NCBI RefSeq assembly: GCF_000576555.1
Contig: NZ_CP007145.1
Location: forward strand, 3,618,501-3,682,500
Origin: Hymenobacter swuensis DY53
GTDB lineage: Bacteria; Bacteroidota; Bacteroidia; Cytophagales; Hymenobacteraceae
Length of the DNA stretch: 64,000 nt
Direction: 5' to 3'
Position 1 is the stretch's first letter; each line of letters opens with the position of its first letter. This document shows positions 1 to 7,905 of the stretch, in pieces. The notes below the pieces were generated by a model, which saw nothing but the letters and a program-made list of their open reading frames with translations, ran no database searches and was not told the origin of the DNA. The position numbers and the translations under genes are program-made.

Positions 1-1340
1 AGCAAATCGTCGTAGTACACATTGCGCTGGCGAAGGCCGGCGTCGAGGGCGGTGGCGAAGGCGGCAGTGTCGTGGGGCGGGCGGGCGAATTCGATGAGCC
101 ACTCGTGCCGGGACGGCACGGTGGGGTCGTCGCTCACGCGGGGCGCGACGGTGAATTCCACCACGTCCACCTCGGGGTGCTGGCGCATGGCTTCGCGCAG
201 GGTCTGCTCCACTTCCTCGCCGATAACATGCTCGCCAAAGGCCGACAGAAAGTGCTTGATGCGGCCCGACACTACCACCCGGAAGGGGTAGCGGCTCACG
301 AAGCGCACCGTATCGCCTAGGCTGTAGCCCCACAGGCCGGCGTTGCTGTTCAGGACCACCGCGTACTGGCGGCCCAACTCCACGTCGGCCAGGGTGCAAC
401 GGGGCGGGTTTTTCTCGAAAAACCGCTCGGCCGGCACGAACTCGTAGAAGATACCGGCGTCCAGCAGCAACAACAAGCCCGGGTTGCCGGGCTCGTCCTG
501 GAAGGCCAGAAAGCCCTCGGAAGCCGGGAATAGCTCCACACTGTCCACGGGCCGGCCAATTGTATCGAACAGCTTCTTGCGGTATGGCTCGAAGTTGACG
601 CCGCCGTACACGAACAGGTCGAACTCCGGGAACACCTCCCCCACCGGCCGGCCCGTGCGCTGCACAATCCGGTCAAAATACATCTGTACCCAGGGCGGAA
701 TCCCCGAAATCAGGGTCATGGGGGCCTGAATGGTTTCGTCTACAATCCGGTCGAGCTTGGTTTCCCAGTCCTCGATGACATTGGTGGCGTAACTGGGCAG
801 TTGGTTGCGACGCAGGTAGGCGGGCACGTGGTGGTTCACGATGCCCGAGAGCCGGCCGGTATGGATGCCGCCCACCGTTTCCAACTCCGGTGAGCCCGAC
901 AAAAACATCAGCTTACCATCCAGAAACCGCCTTTTACCCGTTTTATGCACATAATGAAGCAGCGCGTCACGTGCGCCGTTGATGTGGTTCGGGATGCTCT
1001 CACGGGTAAGCGGAATATACTTGGCCCCGGAGGTAGTGCCCGAGGTTTTGGCCAGGTACAGCGGCTTGCCGGGCCAGAGCACATCGGCCTCCCCAGCCTT
1101 CACCCGCTCGAAGTAGGGCTTCAGGGCCTCGTAGTCGCGCACGGGCACCTGCCAGGCCAGATCCTGGGCCGTGCGGGCGTTGTGAAGGCAATGGTCGCGC
1201 CCGAAGGCCGTGCGGGCACCCTGCGCCAGCAACACGCGCAACACCCGCTGCTGGGTCCCGATAGGGTCCTGCTGCCACTGGGCGTACTGGCGGGCAACGT
1301 AGGCGGCCAGCGGCCGGCTCAGGGTAGATTTCAGGCCCAT
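1..1340 (-). CDS. GH3 auxin-responsive promoter family protein (C-terminus cut by window edge)
   Basis: The frame stays open from the ATG at 1340 to the window edge, about 446 codons, so the C-terminus is missing. The GH3 family adenylates a carboxylic acid and, in plants, conjugates it to an amino acid; the substrate of bacterial homologues is not established. The adenylate-forming motif is clear near residues 95-107 (KTSGTTSGAKYIPLT). Further on, GGVNFEPYRK and a segment reading LYELVLSGRIKHFLS-like near the edge fit the family fold. It is divergent from the OsmC gene, and a TACCTTTG promoter (1405-1412) lies in the shared intergenic region. Family call is firm, function is not. Confidence 0.85.
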   Translation of the reverse strand, partial: MGLKSTLSRPLAAYVARQYAQWQQDPIGTQQRVLRVLLAQGARTAFGRDHCLHNARTAQDLAWQVPVRDYEALKPYFERVKAGEADVLWPGKPLYLAKTSGTTSGAKYIPLTRESIPNHINGARDALLHYVHKTGKRRFLDGKLMFLSGSPELETVGGIHTGRLSGIVNHHVPAYLRRNQLPSYATNVIEDWETKLDRIVDETIQAPMTLISGIPPWVQMYFDRIVQRTGRPVGEVFPEFDLFVYGGVNFEPYRKKLFDTIGRPVDSVELFPASEGFLAFQDEPGNPGLLLLLDAGIFYEFVPAERFFEKNPPRCTLADVELGRQYAVVLNSNAGLWGYSLGDTVRFVSRYPFRVVVSGRIKHFLSAFGEHVIGEEVEQTLREAMRQHPEVDVVEFTVAPRVSDDPTVPSRHEWLIEFARPPHDTAAFATALDAGLRQRNVYYDDL

Positions 1341-1346
1341 GGGTGG

Positions 1347-1505
1347 TAAAATTGTGAAAGGTGAAGTTGTGCAGAGAATAGCGTACTATTCCAACTTCAT
1401 CTTTCAAAGGTACACCGCCGGATATTTCTCCGGAGTACGGCGGTGCTACCTTTTCTGTCCAGCTTCCGTACCCCTCTTTTCACAACTTCACATTTCACAA
1501 CTTTA
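1347..1505. repeat. Inverted tandem-repeat array between GH3 and osmC
   Basis: The left arm at 1347-1371 is built of GTGAAAG/GTGAAGTT-type units. The right arm at 1481-1505 is its inverted complement, 23 of 25 positions by eye. The 109 bp between the arms holds the divergent promoter region. See the finding on this repeat class. Confidence 0.7.
1405..1412 (-). promoter_or_regulatory. Candidate Bacteroidota promoter -7 element for the GH3 gene
   Basis: On the minus strand this reads TACCTTTG, a perfect match to the Bacteroidota -7 consensus TAnnTTTG. It lies 65 bp upstream of the ATG at 1340 and between the two arms of an inverted repeat array. A clear TTG at -33 is not evident. Confidence 0.5.
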
Positions 1506-1508
1506 CTC

Positions 1509-1937
1509 ATGATCAACCAACGTGGCACGGCCGTCTGGAACGGCGACATTAAAGGCAGCGGCGAAATTTCCACCCAAAGCGGTACTGTACAGGCCCCTTA
1601 CTCGGTAGGCGCGCGCTTCGAAGGGCAGAAAGGCACCAACCCCGAAGAGCTCATCGGCGCGGCCCACGCTGGCTGCTACACGATGTTCCTGACCAGCATT
1701 TTAACTAAAGACGGCAAACAGGTAAAGCAGATTCGTACTGAATCGAAAGTAACGCTGAATACTTCCGGCGAGGTACCGAAAATCGTAAAAATCAGCCTGA
1801 AAACCGAGGGTGAAGTAGAAGGTCTGTCACAGGAAGAGTTTCAGACGTACGCGGAAACCGCCAAGAAGAACTGCCCCATTTCGCAGGTTCTGAGTGCCGT
1901 TCCCGAAATGGAACTGGCCTCAGCGGAGCTGAAGTAG
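1509..1937 (+). CDS. OsmC/Ohr family peroxiredoxin
   Basis: 142 residues, normal for the OsmC family, which reduces organic hydroperoxides with a pair of cysteines. Both are present: Cys56 in AAHAGCYTMF and Cys122 in NCPISQVLS. The frame is open further upstream but the ATG at 1509 (MINQRGTAVW) starts exactly where family homology begins and lies just after the right repeat arm. A TACCTTTT sequence near 1447 is a one-mismatch promoter candidate. The enzyme is expected in the cytoplasm. Confidence 0.9.
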   Translation: MINQRGTAVWNGDIKGSGEISTQSGTVQAPYSVGARFEGQKGTNPEELIGAAHAGCYTMFLTSILTKDGKQVKQIRTESKVTLNTSGEVPKIVKISLKTEGEVEGLSQEEFQTYAETAKKNCPISQVLSAVPEMELASAELK

Positions 1938-1970
1938 TCAATCGTAAGTTACGAGGTGAACGTCATTCCA

Positions 1971-2076
1971 AGCCTGCGAGGAATCTCGCAGGCTGGCGTT
2001 GCAATGGTACTCCTGACATCAGCACACGAGATTCCTCGCAAGCCCAGACTGACGTTCCGTCGGCCACCCGCAACTT
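1971..2076. repeat. REP-like imperfect palindrome, CGTCATTCC family
   Basis: The left half contains GTCATTCCAAGC and GCGAGGAATCTCG. The right half carries the inverted partner CGAGATTCCTCGCAAGC and ends GACGTTC. The pattern recurs in shortened form at 42628-42663 and as a decayed half near 49950. It lies between a gene end and the next promoter, as REP elements do. Confidence 0.7.
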
Positions 2077-2092
2077 ATAACCGGTAACTGCT

Positions 2093-2100
2093 TACTTTTG
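2093..2100 (+). promoter_or_regulatory. Candidate promoter -7 element for the 159-aa membrane protein
   Basis: TACTTTTG matches TAnnTTTG exactly and lies 28 bp before the ATG at 2129. No good TTG lies at the usual distance upstream. Confidence 0.5.
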
Positions 2101-2128
2101 CGGGTCAAAGCGACTCTCCTTGTCTTCT

Positions 2129-2608
2129 ATGCATCCTGACTCTACCCGCATTCGTCTGCAACCCGCCAACACGCAGCGCATCCCGTTCTGGGGCCAACTA
2201 TTCCTGGGCTTCCTCTGGATAGGCTACACGGTGGCACTCATTGTAACGGGTGCGGGGGCCAGCGACTTTCACTTTCTGCACTACCTGTTCCTGCTGTTCA
2301 GCTTGGTGTACGTAGGCTACGTGCTGGTGCATAATGCACCCATTTTTGGTACCCAGAGCTATTTGGAGTTCACGCCCGCCTACATTGTGCACAAGGACGG
2401 CCTGTTCCGCCCCAAGCAGGCCCTGGCCGCCGAGGAAATCAGCGGTCTGGAACTGGCTCCTCAGCAACTTCGGGTACAGCTAAAGGAAGGAAATACCCTG
2501 AACCTGAGCCTACGCCAGGTAAAAGGAACCAAGCGCAAGCGGCTCCTCCGCGAGCAGGTGCGCGCCTTTGCTGCCAAGCACAGTATAGCCCTCCGCGACG
2601 CGCAGTAA
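2129..2608 (+). CDS. Small membrane protein with PH-like soluble tail, unknown function
   Basis: 159 residues. Two hydrophobic helices are visible, at about residues 20-42 and 47-68, followed by a soluble tail of about 85 residues that alternates short strands and ends in a basic helix, resembling the bacterial PH-domain membrane proteins. A TTG three codons upstream would extend it by three residues, but the ATG at 2129 is the natural start, 28 bp after a TACTTTTG promoter. It converges on dnaA with a shared hairpin between them. I do not recognise the family with certainty. Confidence 0.7.
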   Translation: MHPDSTRIRLQPANTQRIPFWGQLFLGFLWIGYTVALIVTGAGASDFHFLHYLFLLFSLVYVGYVLVHNAPIFGTQSYLEFTPAYIVHKDGLFRPKQALAAEEISGLELAPQQLRVQLKEGNTLNLSLRQVKGTKRKRLLREQVRAFAAKHSIALRDAQ

Positions 2609-2778
2609 GTAGTATTGAGTACTGAGTCTTTGGTATTGAGTACTCAGTACTCAAATTCGTATTCAAAAGAGGAGAGCTGGGATTTTCGTTCTGCACGCAC
2701 TGTGCCTGAACGGAAATCCCAGCTTTCCTTTTCTACCCCTATAAGTATCTGCTACTCAGCATTCACTACCTACTACTT
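2607..2778. repeat. Inverted AGTAGT/GAGTACT repeat array
   Basis: The left arm (2607-2650) repeats AGTAGTATTGAGTACTGAG-type units. The right arm (2754-2778, ACTCAGCATTCACTACC and onward) is its inverted partner with mismatches. Between them sits the bidirectional terminator at 2675-2724. Confidence 0.6.
2675..2724. terminator. Bidirectional terminator between the 159-aa gene and dnaA
   Basis: The arms AGCTGGGATTTTCGTT and AACGGAAATCCCAGCT pair with one mismatch across an 18-nt loop, and a T-rich tract follows on the plus strand. It lies between two convergent genes. Confidence 0.75.
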
Positions 2779-2791
2779 AACTCACTCCCCG

Positions 2792-4291
2792 CTACCGTCC
2801 CGCGAACTTCTTGCGCAGTTCTATAATGGTGCTGCGGAAGCTTTTGTCGGAGTCAATCAGGTCCGAAACGGTCTGGACGGAGTGGATGACGGTGCTATGG
2901 TCGCGGCCGCCGAAGTGGTGGCCGATGCTTTTGAGTGAGTGGCTGGTGTGCTCCTTGGCGAAGTACATGGCCACCTGCCGGGCCGTCACCACCTCTTTCT
3001 TGCGGGTTTTGGCTTTCAGCAAATCCAGCGGCACGCTGAAATATTCGGCGCAGGTTTTCTGAATGAAGTCGATGTTGACCTCGGCCTCCACTTCCTCAAT
3101 GATGTGGCGCAGGGCCTGCTTGGCCATTTCCAGATCAATCTCGCGGCGGTTGAGGCTACTCTGGGCCACCAGCGAAATCAGCACGCCTTCCAACTCCCGC
3201 ACGTTGGTATTCACCGAGTGGGCCAGGTACTCCACCACCTGCGGCGGAATATCAATGCCATCCTGCTGCATCTTGTTCTGGATGATGGCCATGCGCGTCT
3301 CGAAGTCGGGACTCTGCAAATCGGCCGTCAGGCCCCACTTGAAGCGCGAGAGCAGGCGGTCTTCCAGCCCCACCAGGTCACGCGGCGGACGGTCGGAAGT
3401 CATCACAATCTGCTTACCGGCCTGGTGCAGGTGGTTGAAGATGTGGAAGAACATTTCCTGGGTCTTGTCCTTGCCCGATAGGAACTGCACGTCGTCCAGA
3501 ATCAGGATGTCCACCAGCAGGTAGAAGTTGGCAAAATCCTGCACCTGGTTGGAGCGCAGGCTTTCGATAAACTGGTTCGTGAACTTCTCAGCCGACACGT
3601 AGAGCACGAACTTATCGGTGTTCGTGGCTTTGATGTGGTTGCCGATGGCCTGCACCAAATGGGTTTTGCCCAGTCCCACGCCGCCGTAAATCATGAGCGG
3701 GTTGAAGCTGGTAGTGCCCGGCTTGTTGGCCACGGCCAGCCCGGCTGAGCGTGAAAGCCGGTTACAGTCGCCCTCGATGTAGTTCTCGAAGGTATATGTG
3801 GTATTCAGCTGCGACTTAAGGTAGTCCCGCTCAATGGTTTTGCTGGCCTCGAACGGGTTACGCAAGGTGGCCGGCGTAGGGGCCGGGGCCACCGAGGCCG
3901 CCGCCACGTTGCGGGCCGAGGCCGTCATGGCACTGTTGGCCATGGCCGTGGCCGCCGGCGTAGCGGAAGCAGCCGGCCCCGCCGATTTGCGGGCCGTGGG
4001 CAGGTTCAGAGTGCGGGGCTTCTGCTGGGCGTTGCCCTGGTCCACCACGATACTATACTCCAAACGGCCATCGGGGCCCAACTCCTGGTGGATGGCGCGT
4101 TTGAGCTCCTCCACATAGTGTTCCTCCAGGAACTCGTAGAAGTAGGTACTCGGTACCTGAATCAATAAAATATTATTGTGGAGCTGTACCGGCACGATGG
4201 GTTGGAACCACGTTCGGAAACTCTGCTCACCAATCGTTGCCTTGATGACGCGAAGACAGTTGGCCCATACGGTTCGACAATCCTTCAGCAT
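2792..4291 (-). CDS. dnaA: Chromosomal replication initiator DnaA
   Basis: 499 residues. DnaA binds DnaA boxes at the origin and melts it to start replication. All domains are visible: domain I from the N-terminus (TVWANCLRVIKATI), a low-complexity Ala/Thr/Pro linker at about 100-145, the AAA+ core with Walker A GGVGLGKT (203-210) and Walker B LILDD (263-267), and the DNA-binding signature GGRDHSTVIHSVQTV at 461-475. A TTG one codon upstream is possible, but the ATG at 4291 fits homologues. The upstream region carries two DnaA-box-like sequences. Adjacency to the replication origin cannot be concluded from dnaA alone. Confidence 0.97.
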   Translation of the reverse strand: MLKDCRTVWANCLRVIKATIGEQSFRTWFQPIVPVQLHNNILLIQVPSTYFYEFLEEHYVEELKRAIHQELGPDGRLEYSIVVDQGNAQQKPRTLNLPTARKSAGPAASATPAATAMANSAMTASARNVAAASVAPAPTPATLRNPFEASKTIERDYLKSQLNTTYTFENYIEGDCNRLSRSAGLAVANKPGTTSFNPLMIYGGVGLGKTHLVQAIGNHIKATNTDKFVLYVSAEKFTNQFIESLRSNQVQDFANFYLLVDILILDDVQFLSGKDKTQEMFFHIFNHLHQAGKQIVMTSDRPPRDLVGLEDRLLSRFKWGLTADLQSPDFETRMAIIQNKMQQDGIDIPPQVVEYLAHSVNTNVRELEGVLISLVAQSSLNRREIDLEMAKQALRHIIEEVEAEVNIDFIQKTCAEYFSVPLDLLKAKTRKKEVVTARQVAMYFAKEHTSHSLKSIGHHFGGRDHSTVIHSVQTVSDLIDSDKSFRSTIIELRKKFAGR

Positions 4292-4389
4292 CAATCAGAT
4301 AGGGCAAAAGCAACGGGGGTGCAAGTGAGGGAGAGGACAGGTCGGCGCAGGCCTTCAGGAGGCCCGTTTTTTCCAGGGGGAGACAAAAA

Positions 4390-4440
4390 TGTGGAAAACT
4401 CAGGAGACAAAAAAACCGGTAGTTTCTTGCATTTTCCACC
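4390..4440. promoter_or_regulatory. Two opposed DnaA-box-like sequences upstream of dnaA
   Basis: TGTGGAAAA at 4390-4398 is the reverse complement of TTTTCCACA and fits the DnaA-box consensus TTWTNCACA. TTTTCCACC at 4432-4440 is a one-mismatch copy in the opposite orientation. They lie 100-150 bp upstream of the dnaA start. Binding is inferred. Confidence 0.45.
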
Positions 4441-4472
4441 CTTTTACCAAGGGAGTTGGGAATATTGAATTC

Positions 4473-4501
4473 GGAATGATGAGTGATGAATTCATCATTC
4501 C
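4473..4501 (-). terminator. Hairpin at the 3' end of the metallophosphatase gene
   Basis: GGAATGATGA (4473-4482) and TCATCATTCC (4492-4501) are a perfect 10-bp inverted repeat directly after the stop codon of the gene ending at 4503. It is AT-rich and lacks a long T tract, so it may be a weak terminator or an operator-like dyad upstream of dnaA. Confidence 0.4.
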
Positions 4502-4502
4502 C

Positions 4503-5429
4503 CTACACTACCGTGATGGGCACTACGGCGGTGGCAGCTACCGTGGGGCGGCTGCCACGCTCGAAGGTATAATCGAGGCGGCCGAGGTTGATGCCCGACC
4601 AACCTACTTGGTTTACCAGCGTGGGGTGGCCGTTGGGGCTGGCAATGGGCTCGGGCTGTTCCAGGAACGTGTGGGTGTGTCCGCCTAGTATCAAATCAAT
4701 ACCGCTAACCTGGGCCGCCAGCTTCCGGTCATCGATTTTGGCCGACTCGTATTTGTAGCCCAGGTGCGAGAGGCAGATAACCAGGTCGCACTTCTCGGCT
4801 CCGCGCAGCTTCGTTACCATGTCTTTAGCCACGGCTACGGGGTCGAGGTACTTGGTGGCTCCAAAGTTCTTATCGGCGACCAATCCGGCCATTTCAATGC
4901 CCAGCCCGAATACCCCGATGCGGATACCCTGCTTCTCGAATACCTTATAAGGCTGAAACTTGCCGGCCAGCATGGTGCCCGTGAAGTCGTAGTTGGCAAT
5001 CAGGAAGGGGAAGGTGGCGTTGGGCAACTGCTTGTGCAGGCCCTCCAGGCCGTTATCGAAGTCGTGGTTGCCGAGGGTGCTGGCGTCGTAGGCCATCTGG
5101 CTCATGAGCTTATACTCCAGCTCGCCCTGAAAGAAGTTGAAGTAGGGCGTCCCCTGCCAGATGTCGCCGGAATCCAGCAGCAGCACGTTGGGTTCCTGCT
5201 TCCGGACCTGCTCAATCAGCGTGGCGCGCCGGGCCATACCTCCCATGCCGGCCCACTGGGCAGCATTATCGGGGAAGGGCTCGATGCGGGAGTGCATATC
5301 GTTGGTATGCAGAATGGTGAGGCGCACGGCCTTTTTATCGGCAGCAGCGGCGGGCAGCGCAGCCGCGCCCATCAGGCCTAGGGAAGCGGCCCCGAGGCCG
5401 GAATATTTCAGAAATTCGCGACGGTCCAC
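4503..5429 (-). CDS. Tat-exported metallophosphatase, 5'-nucleotidase N-terminal domain only
   Basis: 308 residues. It begins with a twin-arginine signal (DRREFLKYSGL, then a hydrophobic stretch to about residue 30). The calcineurin-like phosphoesterase motifs follow in order: HTNDMHS (41-47), DSGDIWQGT (86-94), GNHDF (120-124) and GGHTHTF near 250. These are the metal-binding half of UshA/CpdB-type 5'-nucleotidases, which dephosphorylate nucleotides in the periplasm. The substrate-recognition C-terminal domain is missing here and is encoded by the upstream gene of the same operon (5556-6314). Confidence 0.92.
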   Translation of the reverse strand: MDRREFLKYSGLGAASLGLMGAAALPAAAADKKAVRLTILHTNDMHSRIEPFPDNAAQWAGMGGMARRATLIEQVRKQEPNVLLLDSGDIWQGTPYFNFFQGELEYKLMSQMAYDASTLGNHDFDNGLEGLHKQLPNATFPFLIANYDFTGTMLAGKFQPYKVFEKQGIRIGVFGLGIEMAGLVADKNFGATKYLDPVAVAKDMVTKLRGAEKCDLVICLSHLGYKYESAKIDDRKLAAQVSGIDLILGGHTHTFLEQPEPIASPNGHPTLVNQVGWSGINLGRLDYTFERGSRPTVAATAVVPITVV

Positions 5430-5433
5430 GGTT

Positions 5434-5555
5434 GGAATGTGCTGAATGTGATGGAATGTGAGAAATGCGAAAATGGCGTGGGGTGAGGATAAAAGGACAG
5501 GAGCAGCGGAGCATGTATGCCGCCCATTTCTCTCATTCCACTCACATTTCTCACC
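5434..5555. repeat. Inverted GAATGTG repeat array between the two 5'-nucleotidase halves
   Basis: The left arm (5434-5469) reads GGAATGTGCTGAATGTG and onward. The right arm (5525-5555) is the inverted partner, CATTTCTCTCATTCCACTC and onward. About 55 bp lie between them. The array occupies nearly the whole gap between the two genes. Confidence 0.7.
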
Positions 5556-6314
5556 TTAAAATTTCACCCGGCCTTCTACTTTAGCCTCGATAGGTTTGCC
5601 TTGCTTGGTTTGCTCCTGAATATACTCAGCAATGGCGGAGCGCAGCAGTACGCCGGTCCCGCGCGGCTTAATGGGCTTAAAGAACACCATATTGTCGCCG
5701 CCGCCGGCCAGATAGTCGGAAATGGCAATGGTGTAAGTACGGCCGGCATCGAATGGCTGGCCGTTGAGGAGGATGTTCTGCGGCTTGCCATCGGCCCCTA
5801 TCGTGTAGGTAGCACCCGAAACGGCCATTTTGATACGGGCCGCGTAGTCGAACAGTTGCTGCACCACGGCTCCGGAAGCATCCAGTACTACTAGCTCATT
5901 CTCAAAGGGCATCAGCTCAAACACCGAGCCCATGGTCACGGTACCGGCCGGAATAGGAGCCCGCAAGCCGCCGTTCGACATCACGCCCAAGTCTACGGGC
6001 TGGCCTAGCTCCCGGCTGGCGCGCACTCGCTGAATATCGCCCACGAAGTTGGCTAAGGGCGACTCGCCGCTGTTTTTGGTGATGGCCACCGGCGCCTGGC
6101 CTATTACAGCCGTCATCTGGTCGGTTACGCGCTGGCGGTAGGGCGCGATGGTAGCGGCGGCTTGGGCGTTATCGGTCAGGGCTTTGCCTACGGGCTGGGC
6201 CGTTACGGGGGCCAGCTGGGCCTTGGGCAGGTAGCCGCCACGCTGACAGGCAGGTGCCAAAGCCACAGCAGCCAGCAGGCCAAAAGCCGCTACGCGGGAA
6301 CGAAGAAACTGCAT
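5556..6314 (-). CDS. 5'-nucleotidase C-terminal domain lipoprotein
   Basis: 252 residues, starting at the ATG at 6314. The frame is open upstream, but this start gives a lipoprotein signal ending in the lipobox LAPAC and lies 30 bp after a TACCTTTG promoter. The body matches the 5'-nucleotidase C-terminal domain: SPLANFVGDIQR, DLGVMSNGGLRAPIPAG, MPFENELVVLDASG, and YLAGGGDNM-type substrate-binding loop near residue 200. It lacks the metal-binding domain, which is supplied by the next gene downstream (4503-5429), so the two probably act together at the periplasmic face of a membrane. Confidence 0.9.
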   Translation of the reverse strand: MQFLRSRVAAFGLLAAVALAPACQRGGYLPKAQLAPVTAQPVGKALTDNAQAAATIAPYRQRVTDQMTAVIGQAPVAITKNSGESPLANFVGDIQRVRASRELGQPVDLGVMSNGGLRAPIPAGTVTMGSVFELMPFENELVVLDASGAVVQQLFDYAARIKMAVSGATYTIGADGKPQNILLNGQPFDAGRTYTIAISDYLAGGGDNMVFFKPIKPRGTGVLLRSAIAEYIQEQTKQGKPIEAKVEGRVKF

Positions 6315-6344
6315 CGGTTCAGGAAAAGAAGAAAAGCAAGGCGG

Positions 6345-6352
6345 CAAAGGTA
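6345..6352 (-). promoter_or_regulatory. Candidate promoter -7 element for the split 5'-nucleotidase operon
   Basis: Reads TACCTTTG on the minus strand, a perfect TAnnTTTG match, 30 bp upstream of the ATG at 6314. This spacing also supports that start over the longer open frame. Confidence 0.6.
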
Positions 6353-6457
6353 CGGCAGCGCGGCCGGAGTTGGAGCAGTAACCCTAGCCAAAGCCAACGC
6401 CGGCCGCTGAAGTTCAGGAACTCCCACAGCCGGCGTTAGTTGATAAGCCTTCTTCTC

Positions 6458-7729
6458 TTATTTCGTCAGATCATAGCTCAGCAGCAGGTACAGGCGGTTG
6501 ATGCGGCTACCAACGCCTATACTCTCACTGAATCCATCGGAACGCTCGTAGCGGGCTTCCAGGGCCAGATTACGCTTGTCTTCCCAGGCCGTAGTCAAGC
6601 CCAGGCCACCAAGTACTCCCTGCTCCAGCTTGCGCGGCGCAATGAAGGGCCGCCAGGCAGCATAGTCGTAGCCGCCCGTTGTGTTACGGTATACTTCCCG
6701 CACTTCATTGTCGGCCCGTGATAAATGAGAGAAGCTGTAGCCAACCTGCGCAAAAGGCCGAATATTGCCTTTAGGATACGTGTAGCGAACCAGCAACGGC
6801 AGCCGGATACTGGTCAGAGCAATTCGGAACTCCCGGCCCTGCGTGATATTGGCCGGGATGACAGGTCCTGACTCGTAGCGCTGCTTTTCATACAGGGCTT
6901 CAAGCCGGGCCGATATATTCTTGTTTAGTCCGGTAAGACGGATATTAAACGTCAATCCCACTACCGGCTGGGCATCCCCCTGCATATTGATGGTCATCGG
7001 CAAGCCCAGGTAGTTGTAGTTGAGCTCCATCCGGCTACTTTCGGCGCCGGCCACTACTCCCAGCCGTATGTGGTTTTTGCGCGAAGCACTGGCCGGCAGT
7101 GCGGAAACCCCACCCACGCATTCATTGTAATGACGCACCACGCGCATCAGCCCGGCCTGGTCGTAGCGCACGGTGGTAATAACCGGCTGCACCGCCATAC
7201 ACTGTTGCATGGAAGCCGCCAGCGTCCGTCGGAACTCATCCGACTTGCGCTGGTATGTAACGCCGGCGTCCACTACCTGGCGGGTGGTCTGTACCAACTC
7301 CTGCACGGGCTGGCCCTGCATTTTCAGGTAGTAGTGGTCGTTGTTACGCTCATCGCGCAAATAAAGCAGACTGGCGGGCCCCTGCACCAGCACTTCCAGG
7401 AAGGAGGGCCGACGGAGCGTATCCGCCGTCACGTTGAGCAGCGTCTGACGCTGCAGGGAATCGGTCAGGACAACTGTTTCCGTCTGGTACAGCCGGTCGC
7501 CGGTCAAGCCGTACCCGCGCAGCTGGCGGGGGCTGTACTCCGTAACCGCCGCTCCGGGGGCGGGCCGGAAGCGGGCCAGCCGGGCGTTGCGCTGGGCCCC
7601 GCGCGAGTCTACTTCACCGCGCAGTGTATCGCCGACAAGCGGCAGCACATATCCGGGGCGGAAATTAGTCTGGGCAACAACTGGGGCCGCTGCCAGCAGC
7701 AGCGGCAGAAATAGTACATGTTTATTCAC
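6458..7729 (-). CDS. Outer-membrane beta-barrel family protein
   Basis: 423 residues with a GTG start (VNKHVLFLPLLLAAA), a signal peptide cleaved after about VVAQ, a middle region of about 180 residues with no domain I recognise, and a C-terminal half of alternating amphipathic strands (SARLEALYEKQRYESG, RPFAQVGYSFSHL, LALEARYERSDGF) ending in LYLLLSYDLTK. That pattern fits the Bacteroidota OMP_b-brl family of porin-like barrels. A TACCTTTG promoter lies 66 bp upstream. Substrate and role are unknown. Confidence 0.8.
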   Translation of the reverse strand: MNKHVLFLPLLLAAAPVVAQTNFRPGYVLPLVGDTLRGEVDSRGAQRNARLARFRPAPGAAVTEYSPRQLRGYGLTGDRLYQTETVVLTDSLQRQTLLNVTADTLRRPSFLEVLVQGPASLLYLRDERNNDHYYLKMQGQPVQELVQTTRQVVDAGVTYQRKSDEFRRTLAASMQQCMAVQPVITTVRYDQAGLMRVVRHYNECVGGVSALPASASRKNHIRLGVVAGAESSRMELNYNYLGLPMTINMQGDAQPVVGLTFNIRLTGLNKNISARLEALYEKQRYESGPVIPANITQGREFRIALTSIRLPLLVRYTYPKGNIRPFAQVGYSFSHLSRADNEVREVYRNTTGGYDYAAWRPFIAPRKLEQGVLGGLGLTTAWEDKRNLALEARYERSDGFSESIGVGSRINRLYLLLSYDLTK

Positions 7730-7794
7730 TCAACAGGCAAAATAAAAGGACGTAAATAGTCGGGCTGACGTGCTATACCCGGGAAACAAGCCTG

Positions 7795-7802
7795 CAAAGG
7801 TA
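7795..7802 (-). promoter_or_regulatory. Candidate promoter -7 element for the beta-barrel gene
   Basis: Reads TACCTTTG on the minus strand, an exact TAnnTTTG match, 66 bp upstream of the GTG at 7729. On the plus strand TATCTTTA at 7851-7858 is a one-mismatch candidate for mutA. Confidence 0.5.
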
Positions 7803-7905
7803 CCGAGTTGGCTCAAGCGAGCCTAAAACAACATTCCAATCCTGAACCGGTATCTTTAGCCCGCCCCCTAGGGTCTCCGTTCACCCCATCCCACCCCGCC
7901 GCCTT

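Noticed and set aside
1347..1505. CRISPR-like look of the repeated GTGAA units
   Set aside because: Units are 7-9 nt, degenerate, with no spacers of constant length, and no cas genes are near.
4292..4500. Replication origin
   Set aside because: Two DnaA-box-like sites alone do not make an origin, no clear AT-rich unwinding element is seen, and dnaA is not always next to the origin in this phylum.
7730..7905. Possible cobalamin riboswitch before mutA
   Set aside because: The gap is only 176 bp, shared with a divergent promoter, and I see no B12-box-like sequence.
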